A stretch of DNA of 5,022 nucleotides from assembly GCA_028718045.1 (NCBI GenBank), contig JAQUMQ010000133.1:1-5022 (forward strand), given 5' to 3'. Under the pieces are notes generated by a model. It worked only from the letters and a program-made list of their open reading frames with translations. It was not told the DNA's origin and made no database searches. This DNA is from Actinomycetota bacterium. GTDB lineage: Bacteria; Actinomycetota; Humimicrobiia; Humimicrobiales; Humimicrobiaceae. Of the stretch, positions 1 through 5,022 are shown in pieces. The stretch's first letter is position 1, and each line of letters begins with the position of its first letter. Both the position numbers and the translations under genes were made by a program.

Positions 1-233
1 CCTATATGGCTGTCAAAACCGATCGCTTTCATGGAATCTTCGAGATCTTTTATTTTGCCTGCTTGCTTTAAGACCAGAACTTTGTCGAGAGCATCGTTCT
101 TATTTGATCCATCATCAGAAATCAACATTGCCATTCCTGCAGAATCATACCCTCTGTATTCGAGCCTTTTAAGACCGTTGATTATAATGCTTTTACAATG
201 TTTAGTCCCTATGTATGCAATAATCCCGCACAC
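1..233 (-). CDS. glmS: Glutamine--fructose-6-phosphate aminotransferase (isomerizing), N-terminal fragment
   Basis: Makes glucosamine-6-phosphate from fructose-6-phosphate and glutamine, the first committed step of UDP-GlcNAc synthesis in the cytoplasm. Only the first 77 codons and two bases are present; the window edge cuts the gene, so the rest of the glutaminase domain and both sugar-isomerase domains are outside. The start is GTG at 233-231, followed at once by Cys, giving (M)CGIIAYIG. Family knowledge says this Cys becomes the N-terminal nucleophile after Met removal, which fixes the start. Residues 21-33 read LKRLEYRGYDSAG, a GlmS hallmark of the class II glutamine amidotransferase fold. 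A Shine-Dalgarno AAAGGAG lies at 245-239, five bases before the start. The fragment ends at FDSHIG, just where the conserved GIGHTRWATHG-type segment would be expected. Its upstream neighbour on the same strand is an ABC exporter gene 108 bases away, not glmM. Confidence 0.95.
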   Translation of the reverse strand, partial: MCGIIAYIGTKHCKSIIINGLKRLEYRGYDSAGMAMLISDDGSNKNDALDKVLVLKQAGKIKDLEDSMKAIGFDSHI

Positions 234-238
234 TTGCA

Positions 239-245
239 CTCCTTT
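239..245 (-). promoter_or_regulatory. glmS ribosome binding site
   Basis: Minus-strand AAAGGAG, five bases upstream of the GTG codon at 233-231. This strong site decides the non-ATG start, together with the requirement that Cys be residue 2 in the GlmS family. Confidence 0.8.
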
Positions 246-294
246 AAACCAAAATTTCCGGAAATAAGCAAAAAAATAATTTAAAAACTTTTCT

Positions 295-315
295 AAAAAT
301 AATCATTGATATGAT
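295..315 (-). terminator. Weak hairpin with U-rich tail after the exporter operon
   Basis: On the minus strand ATCAT (315-311), a four-base loop ATCA and ATGAT (306-302) form a five-base-pair stem followed by TATTTTT. It lies 27 bases past the stop codon of the second exporter gene. The stem is short and has only one G-C pair, so it would be a poor intrinsic terminator. It also overlaps the -10 element of the proposed glmS promoter. It is listed because it is the only hairpin-plus-T-run in the exporter-glmS spacer. Confidence 0.18.
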
Positions 316-339
316 AGCAAATTTTTTTATGCTTGTCTG
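311..339 (-). promoter_or_regulatory. Possible sigma-A-type promoter for glmS
   Basis: On the minus strand CAGACA (339-334, four of six matches to TTGACA) is separated by 17 bases from TATCAT (316-311, four of six matches to TATAAT). It would start transcription near 304 and leave a leader of about 70 bases before glmS. The region is very AT-rich, so matches of this quality arise by chance. glmS may instead, or also, be read through from the exporter operon. Confidence 0.22.
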
Positions 340-341
340 GA

Positions 342-2366
342 TCAAACCGTTTCCTTATCCAAATCAGTGCCCGTAAACTGACTGTTGTAAAGATCCGCAT
401 AAAATCCTTTTTTGATTAAAAGTTCCCGGTGATTGCCCATTTCGATAATGCTGCCCTTATCCATGACCAGTATCATTTCCGCATCCCTGATCGTAGACAG
501 TCTATGTGCAATCACAAAATTCGTTCTGCCATTCATTAAAGTAGACATTGCCTTTTGAATCAGAATTTCTGTTCTTGTGTCAACGCTACTGGTAGCTTCG
601 TCGAGAATAAGTATGGCAGGATCGGCAAGAAATGCACGGGCAATGGTAAGAAGCTGTTTTTGTCCCTGAGATATATTGGATACTTCCTCATTTAATATCG
701 TATCGTATCCATCAGGAAGTGTTTTTATGAAATGATCGGCATGAGCAGCTACTGCGGCATCAATGACTTCTTCATTGGTTGCATTTTCGCGTCCGTAAGC
801 AATGTTTTCCATTATTGTGCCATTGAATAACCATGTATCCTGAAGAACCATTCCGAACATATCTCTCAAACTGCCGCGCTTTATATCTCTTATATCAATC
901 CCATCCACGGTGATTTTACCGCTGTCAATTTCATAAAAACGCATAAGCAAGTTAACGAGTGTAGTCTTGCCTGCACCTGTCGGTCCTACAATAGCAATGG
1001 TGCGGCCTTGTTTTACCTTGATATTCATATTTTTTATAAGAGGCTCTTCCGCTTTATAACTGAAATCTACATCAGCAAATTCCACATCTCCCTTTGGAAA
1101 CTCGATAATCATGGCATCTTTACCATCGGGAATTTCTTCCATTTCATCAAGAAGTTCGAATACACGTTCCGCCGATGCGACAGTCGATTGGACAATGTTT
1201 GCTATATTGGCTGTTTGGATTATCGGCATGGAAAATTGAGTTGCATACTGGATAAACGCCTGGACATTGCCAATGGTAATGATACCTCTTGTTACAAAAA
1301 TTCCACCGACGACACATACAATCACATACCCCAGATTACTGATAAATCTCATAAGCGGCATTATTATCCCTGATATGAATTGCGCTTTCCAACCTGCATT
1401 ATAAAGTTTCGTGTTTATCAATTCAAATGTTTTTACCGATTTGTCTTCATGCCCGAAAGATTTGACTATTTTATGGCCGCCATACATTTCTTCAACATGA
1501 CCGTTAAGCTCACCAAGATGTTTTTGTTGGGCTGCAAAGTACTTCTGGGAACGTTTTGCTATAAGGGTCGTTGCCACAATATAAAGAGGCAAGGTTAATA
1601 TAACCACAAGCGTAAGCAGCGGACTTATGGTTAACATCATAACAATGACACCCACAATCGTCACAATCGATGTTATAAATTGAGTAATGCTTTGCTGAAG
1701 AGTGTTTGCGATATTGTCGATATCGTTGGTAACACGGCTTAAGATTTCGCCGGTAGTTTTTGAATCGAAAAATCTAAGCGGGAGACGCGAAATTTTTTCA
1801 TCGACTTCCAAACGTATTTTATAAACAACCTTTTGTGCAACTCCAGCCATAATGTACTGTTGCACATAATTAAATAATGAGCTTATCAAATAAAGGCTTA
1901 TAAGAATAAGAATTATGTGCCCGATATACTGGAAATCTATCTTACCGCCATTTAAGTCCATGATTTTTGCAATTCCCGCTTTAACTTGAGCCAAGCTATC
2001 GACAACTTTCTGAGTAGCTGTCGCAGGATCTGCTGCTAACTTGGCCAGTTTATCCTGCTGAACCAACAAATCGGCAAGGGTTTTTTTGCTCATTATCCCT
2101 TCAAATATTTTGGTTGTGGCATTGCCCATAATTTTGGGACCTACAATACTAAAAACCGTGCTTAGAATCGCAAACAAAAAAACCATCGTCAGTTTTAATT
2201 TTTGAGGTTTCAAATAACCACAAAGCCTTAAAAATGTTCCTTTAAAATCCTTTGCCTTATCAACCGGTCTTCCTATAAATCCCGCAGGACCGCCACTATG
2301 CCCTCCAGCTCTTGCAAGATGGCTTTTCTTTTCGGATTTCTTGTTGTCCTTGTATTCTTGGCTCAT
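342..2366 (-). CDS. ABC exporter half-transporter, catalytic-site subunit (YheH/LmrD/BmrD-like)
   Basis: Six-helix membrane domain fused to an ATPase domain (ABCB-type multidrug/lipid exporter fold), 674 residues, acting in the cytoplasmic membrane. A Gly-rich cytoplasmic leader (about 20-35) precedes the AKDFKGT segment. TM1 is near 58-80 and TM2 near 148-168; the remaining four helices lie at about 230-390. The roughly 65-residue segment between TM1 and TM2 is unusually long. ATPase motifs: Walker A GPTGAGKT (461-468), Q-loop Gln509, signature NISQGQ (564-569), Walker B ILILDE with catalytic Glu590, D-loop SSVD (593-596), switch His621. The signature departs from LSGGQ. The ATG start overlaps the partner's stop (ATGA), and AGGAGG (2379-2374) sits seven bases upstream, so translation is probably coupled. 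The pair should form a heterodimer; the substrate (drug, peptide, lipid or other) is not predictable. Confidence 0.93.
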   Translation of the reverse strand: MSQEYKDNKKSEKKSHLARAGGHSGGPAGFIGRPVDKAKDFKGTFLRLCGYLKPQKLKLTMVFLFAILSTVFSIVGPKIMGNATTKIFEGIMSKKTLADLLVQQDKLAKLAADPATATQKVVDSLAQVKAGIAKIMDLNGGKIDFQYIGHIILILISLYLISSLFNYVQQYIMAGVAQKVVYKIRLEVDEKISRLPLRFFDSKTTGEILSRVTNDIDNIANTLQQSITQFITSIVTIVGVIVMMLTISPLLTLVVILTLPLYIVATTLIAKRSQKYFAAQQKHLGELNGHVEEMYGGHKIVKSFGHEDKSVKTFELINTKLYNAGWKAQFISGIIMPLMRFISNLGYVIVCVVGGIFVTRGIITIGNVQAFIQYATQFSMPIIQTANIANIVQSTVASAERVFELLDEMEEIPDGKDAMIIEFPKGDVEFADVDFSYKAEEPLIKNMNIKVKQGRTIAIVGPTGAGKTTLVNLLMRFYEIDSGKITVDGIDIRDIKRGSLRDMFGMVLQDTWLFNGTIMENIAYGRENATNEEVIDAAVAAHADHFIKTLPDGYDTILNEEVSNISQGQKQLLTIARAFLADPAILILDEATSSVDTRTEILIQKAMSTLMNGRTNFVIAHRLSTIRDAEMILVMDKGSIIEMGNHRELLIKKGFYADLYNSQFTGTDLDKETV

Positions 2367-4090
2367 ACCAGCTCCTCCTCTGAAAGTTGTGAGGCTACAA
2401 TTTCACGATACACTTTGCATGTTTCCATCAATTCCTTATGCTTGCCAATTCCCATTATTCTTCCCTCATCCAAAACTATTATCCTGTCGGCATTCATTAT
2501 CGTGGCAACTCTTTGGGTTATGATAAATACGGTGGAATTGCTGATCTCCGACTTTAAAGACGCACGTAACTTTGCATCTGTCTTAAAATCAAGAGCAGAA
2601 AAACTATCGTCGAAAATATATATCTCGGGTTTTCTTACCAGAGCTCGCGCAATTGAAATACGCTGCTTTTGACCTCCCGATATATTTGTACCGCCTCCTG
2701 CGATATAGTGATCGAATCCATTTTCCATTTCAGATATGAAATCTGTTGCTTGTGCCACATCAGCTGCGTGTTTGATTTCATCAAAAACGGCATCTTCCTT
2801 TCCATACTTTATATTTTCTTCGATTGTGCCGGAAAAAAGAATGATTTTTTGCGGAACCAAGCCTATTTTTGCTCTTAGATCCTCCTGCTTCATCTCCCGT
2901 ACATCTACTCCGTCTACCAAAACACTTCCGCTCTCAACATCATAAAATCGTGGTATGAGATTAGCCAGAGTGGATTTTCCTGAACCTGTCCCGCCTATGA
3001 TGGCAGTTATTTCGCCCGGATTCGCTTTGAAGTTGATATCACTGAGTGCCGGTTGTTCCGAACCATTATAATTAAAATAAACATTTTTAAATTCAACATA
3101 GCCTTTTTTATTATCAGCCGTAATTGCTTTTACCGGATCGACGATTTCGATCTCCATATCAAGAACTTCATTTATTCTGGTTGCGGAAGCCTGAGCTCGC
3201 GGAATAAATATAAATAACAATGTGAGCATCATCAACGAAAATAAAATTTGCATAGCGTATTGGATAAATGCCATAAGCGATCCTACCTGCATTTTTCCAT
3301 TATCTATTTGAATACCGCCAAACCATATGATCGCAACCGAAGTTATGTTCATGATAAACATCATTGTCGGCATCATTACGGCCATTAATTTATTGACTCT
3401 GATAGTAACATTCATAAGATCCGAACTTGCATCGTCAAACCTACCCTTTTCTTTGTCAATGCGGTTAAAAGCACGTATTACCCTTATGCCAGTAAGATTC
3501 TCACGTAAAATCAGATTCAATTTATCAAGTTTTATCTGCATCGACTTAAACAGAGGCAAGCCTTTTGACAACAATAAGGCAATTATCCCTGTAATTATCG
3601 GCAGTACGACCACAAGAATCAACGATAAAGTCTTGTCTTCATTGATAGCCATAACAATGCCGCCGATGCATGTCAAGGGAGCAAAAATCATAATGCTTAA
3701 AAGCATTACCGTTACCTGCTGTATCTGAGTCACATCATTCGTAGTCCTTGTGATAAGTGTCGCGGTGCCCATCTTGTCAAACTCACGCAACGAAAAACCT
3801 TCGACCTTGGTAAAAATTTTATCACGCAGTATTTTGCCCAATCCCACCGCAGATTTTGACGATAAAAAAGTCGCTATTACTGCAGCTATAACTCCGCCTG
3901 CGGTTACAAGCAGCATAATTCCTCCGACTTTATAAATATAACCTATATCTTGGTTAACTATTCCTTTATCAACGATATCCGACATCAAAGTCGGTAAATA
4001 CAGGTTTAAAATTACCTGTAAAAATACAAGCAAAACAACTATGACTATATGAAAAACATATTGCTTTAAAAATTTATATAATTTGATCAT
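2363..4090 (-). CDS. ABC exporter half-transporter, degenerate-site subunit (YheI/LmrC/BmrC-like)
   Basis: Membrane domain fused to an ATPase domain, 575 residues, the usual length for an ABCB-type half-transporter. Predicted helices lie near 12-33, 54-77, 125-148, 154-175, 235-258 and 270-297, with a short first extracellular loop. ATPase motifs: Walker A GGTGSGKST (366-374), Q-loop Gln414, canonical signature NISGGQ (469-474), Walker B IYIFDD in which Asp495 replaces the catalytic Glu, D-loop SALD (498-501), and Gln526 in place of the switch His (IITQRVAT). Asp for Glu and a lost H-loop His are known for the degenerate site of heterodimeric exporters such as TM287/288, BmrCD and LmrCD, so this is a working asymmetric subunit rather than a decayed gene. 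The ATG start has AAAGGA (4103-4098) seven bases upstream. It is the first gene of a two-gene operon; no regulator gene is adjacent within the window. Confidence 0.93.
   Translation of the reverse strand: MIKLYKFLKQYVFHIVIVVLLVFLQVILNLYLPTLMSDIVDKGIVNQDIGYIYKVGGIMLLVTAGGVIAAVIATFLSSKSAVGLGKILRDKIFTKVEGFSLREFDKMGTATLITRTTNDVTQIQQVTVMLLSIMIFAPLTCIGGIVMAINEDKTLSLILVVVLPIITGIIALLLSKGLPLFKSMQIKLDKLNLILRENLTGIRVIRAFNRIDKEKGRFDDASSDLMNVTIRVNKLMAVMMPTMMFIMNITSVAIIWFGGIQIDNGKMQVGSLMAFIQYAMQILFSLMMLTLLFIFIPRAQASATRINEVLDMEIEIVDPVKAITADNKKGYVEFKNVYFNYNGSEQPALSDINFKANPGEITAIIGGTGSGKSTLANLIPRFYDVESGSVLVDGVDVREMKQEDLRAKIGLVPQKIILFSGTIEENIKYGKEDAVFDEIKHAADVAQATDFISEMENGFDHYIAGGGTNISGGQKQRISIARALVRKPEIYIFDDSFSALDFKTDAKLRASLKSEISNSTVFIITQRVATIMNADRIIVLDEGRIMGIGKHKELMETCKVYREIVASQLSEEELV
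2372..2380 (-). promoter_or_regulatory. Ribosome binding site embedded in the end of the upstream exporter gene
   Basis: Minus-strand GAGGAGGAG encodes the Glu-Glu-Glu near the C-terminus of the upstream subunit and also contains a perfect AGGAGG (2379-2374), seven bases before the ATG of the next gene. With the ATGA stop/start overlap at 2366-2363 it implies coupled, near-equimolar synthesis of the two subunits. Confidence 0.8.
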
Positions 4091-4097
4091 AAATATA

Positions 4098-4103
4098 TCC
4101 TTT
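4098..4103 (-). promoter_or_regulatory. Ribosome binding site of the first exporter gene
   Basis: Minus-strand AAAGGA, seven bases before the ATG at 4090-4088. It supports this ATG as the start; the protein then begins MIKLYKFL, a short basic cytoplasmic segment before TM1, as is typical of the family. Confidence 0.65.
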
Positions 4104-4181
4104 ATTGTCTATACACTGATTGAATAACGCATCGTACATATCGATAATTCATGAAAGTAATGAATCTTTTTATTTTCAGCG

Positions 4182-4195
4182 CGTGCCCATGCACG
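4182..4195. repeat. Short GC-rich hairpin in the exporter upstream region
   Basis: CGTGC (4182-4186), loop CCAT, GCACG (4191-4195): a perfect five-base-pair, mostly G-C stem standing out in an AT-rich spacer. No T-run follows on either strand, so it is not an intrinsic terminator. On the minus strand its loop and right arm contain ATGGGCA (4190-4184), which is repeated directly at 4218-4212, 28 bases upstream. It could be an operator or a leader structure for the exporter operon; nothing shows which. Confidence 0.4.
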
Positions 4196-4222
4196 GAAAT
4201 ATGTAGAATTCTGCCCATAAAG

Positions 4223-4251
4223 ATTATCGAAATTATTTTGATAACCTTTAA
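4223..4251 (-). promoter_or_regulatory. Possible promoter of the exporter operon
   Basis: Minus-strand GATAAT (4228-4223, five of six matches to TATAAT) lies 17 bases after TTAAAG (4251-4246, three of six matches to TTGACA). It would place the start site near 4216, giving a leader of about 125 bases before the exporter ATG, with the GC-rich hairpin near its 5' end. The -35 match is poor and the spacer is AT-rich, so this is a tentative call. Confidence 0.25.
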
Positions 4252-4259
4252 GAATCGAC

Positions 4260-4297
4260 TTTTAATATAATTTTTATTGATTTAAAAATTATTAAAA
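4260..4297. repeat. A+T-only inverted repeat downstream of glmM
   Basis: TTTTAATA (4260-4267) pairs with TATTAAAA (4290-4297), and ATTTTTA (4270-4276) pairs with TAAAAAT (4283-4289). This gives a 15-base-pair stem with a two-base TA bulge and a six-base loop, TTGATT. It starts 14 bases after the glmM stop codon. It contains no G-C pairs and lacks a separate T-run, so it is not a textbook Rho-independent terminator. It could act as a weak transcript 3' end or be a chance product of AT-rich sequence. Confidence 0.4.
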
Positions 4298-4311
4298 TTC
4301 TTATAAAATAA

Positions 4312-5022
4312 TTATGCAAACTTCCTTATAAAATCGCATATATCTTCCTGTATCTCACATGCAAGTTCGATTGTCCTGGCTTCGACCATTACTCTTACAA
4401 CAGATTCCGTTCCTGATGGCCGTACAATAACTTTCCCACTGCCTGAAAGTTTACTTTCGGCTTCATTGATTTTCTGTTTCAACGTGCTGCTTTCCATTAT
4501 CTCGGTTTTATTTTTAACTCTGACATTTTTTAAAACCTGCGGATAATGCTCGATGATGTCATAAATCTCATCTATCGTCACATTGCTTTTCTTTAAAAAA
4601 TCAAGAAATATAAGTGTCGAAACAAGACCGTCGCCTATATTGCTGAAATTCCTGAATATTATATGTCCCGATTGCTCCCCGCCAAGTATGCTATTTGTTT
4701 CAATCATTTTCTCAAAAACATATCTATCGCCAACTTTTGTCTTGTAAACTTCGATCCCACTCTCAATCATCAATTTTTCAAAACCATAATTTGCCATGAT
4801 TGTCGTGACAACAGAATTATTCTCTAACATGCCTTTGTTTTTCATATTAATGGCACAAAATGCCATAAAAACATCTCCGTCAATTATTCTGCCTTTACTG
4901 TCACACCCGATAACCCGGTCTCCGTCCCCATCGTAGGAAAAACCTATTTTTGCATTATTTTCCTTTACCATCCGGATTAAGCATTCAGGATGAGTCGAAC
5001 CGCAATCTTTATTGATAAGACC
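4312..5022 (-). CDS. glmM: Phosphoglucosamine mutase, C-terminal fragment
   Basis: Converts glucosamine-6-phosphate to glucosamine-1-phosphate, the step after GlmS on the way to UDP-GlcNAc and peptidoglycan. The reading frame is open to the window edge; the 236 visible codons begin GLINKDCGSTHPE, so the internal Met at 4971 is not the start. Family motifs in the fragment are the metal-binding loop DGDGDR (31-36), GDRYV (98-102), the sugar-binding GGEQSGH (114-120) and the C-terminal phosphate-binding RPSGTES (201-207), where Ser replaces the common Pro after TE. The catalytic phosphoserine domain is outside the window. In E. coli GlmM (about 445 residues) DGDGDR lies near residue 241, so the fragment would end at the normal length and the C-terminus looks complete. 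It ends in TAA (4314-4312), 221 bases before the exporter pair. GlmM-type motifs favour this over the related PMM/PGM enzymes. Confidence 0.95.
   Translation of the reverse strand, partial: GLINKDCGSTHPECLIRMVKENNAKIGFSYDGDGDRVIGCDSKGRIIDGDVFMAFCAINMKNKGMLENNSVVTTIMANYGFEKLMIESGIEVYKTKVGDRYVFEKMIETNSILGGEQSGHIIFRNFSNIGDGLVSTLIFLDFLKKSNVTIDEIYDIIEHYPQVLKNVRVKNKTEIMESSTLKQKINEAESKLSGSGKVIVRPSGTESVVRVMVEARTIELACEIQEDICDFIRKFA

Noticed and set aside
31..267. Plus-strand open frame of 78 codons
   Set aside because: It lies antisense to the clear glmS N-terminus, its product has no recognisable motif, and it is a shadow of that gene.
316..334. AGCA...TGCT inverted repeat around a T-run as a terminator after the exporter genes
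   Set aside because: The stem is only four base pairs, and the homopolymer run lies in the loop rather than after the stem.
1008..3935. Several plus-strand open frames of 60-133 codons
   Set aside because: All lie antisense to the two exporter genes, whose motifs and lengths are unambiguous. The plus-strand products are composition-driven, without convincing starts or known motifs.
2363..4090. Altered Walker B and H-loop as signs of a pseudogene
   Set aside because: The frame is full length, and the substitutions (Asp for Glu, Gln for His) are the known pattern of the degenerate-site partner in heterodimeric exporters.
4277..4307. Plus-strand TTGATT then TATAAA as a promoter
   Set aside because: The spacing is 19 bases, no plus-strand gene follows, and it lies in an A/T-only stretch where such matches are expected by chance.
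4312..4971. A short 219-residue protein starting at the Met at 4971
   Set aside because: The same frame continues to the window edge with conserved GlmM sequence (CGSTHPE), so this is an internal Met of a gene cut by the window.

Overview
The window looks like a chromosomal segment of a low- to mid-GC Gram-positive bacterium, most likely a clostridial Firmicute. The grounds are AT-rich spacers, strong AGGAGG-type ribosome binding sites, a GTG-started glmS close to glmM, and a paired YheI/YheH (LmrCD/BmrCD-like) ABC exporter. Species cannot be read from the sequence. All recognisable genes lie on the minus strand, so biological order runs from high to low coordinates.

Layout in transcription order: (1) 5022-4312, the C-terminal half of phosphoglucosamine mutase GlmM, cut by the window edge. 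(2) 4311-4091, a 221-base AT-rich spacer with an A+T-only inverted repeat, a small GC-rich hairpin, a weak promoter candidate and a dubious 38-codon reading frame. (3) 4090-2363, a 575-residue ABC exporter half-transporter with a degenerate ATPase site. (4) 2366-342, its 674-residue partner with an intact Walker B glutamate and H-loop histidine, translationally coupled through an ATGA overlap. (5) 341-234, a short AT-rich spacer. (6) 233-1, the N-terminus of GlmS, cut by the window edge.

GlmS (fructose-6-P + glutamine to glucosamine-6-P) and GlmM (glucosamine-6-P to glucosamine-1-P) are consecutive steps towards UDP-GlcNAc and cell-wall precursors. The exporter pair between them forms one asymmetric heterodimer, whose substrate cannot be predicted. 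The two signature sequences and two Walker B/H-loop sets are complementary: one composite ATP site looks catalytic and the other degenerate, as in known heterodimeric exporters.

There is no mobile element, CRISPR array, tRNA or rRNA, and I found no convincing new system. The points most worth checking are the exporter pair separating glmM from glmS, the lack of a glmS ribozyme in the short glmS leader, the large extracellular insertion in the second exporter subunit, and the structured spacer upstream of the exporter operon.
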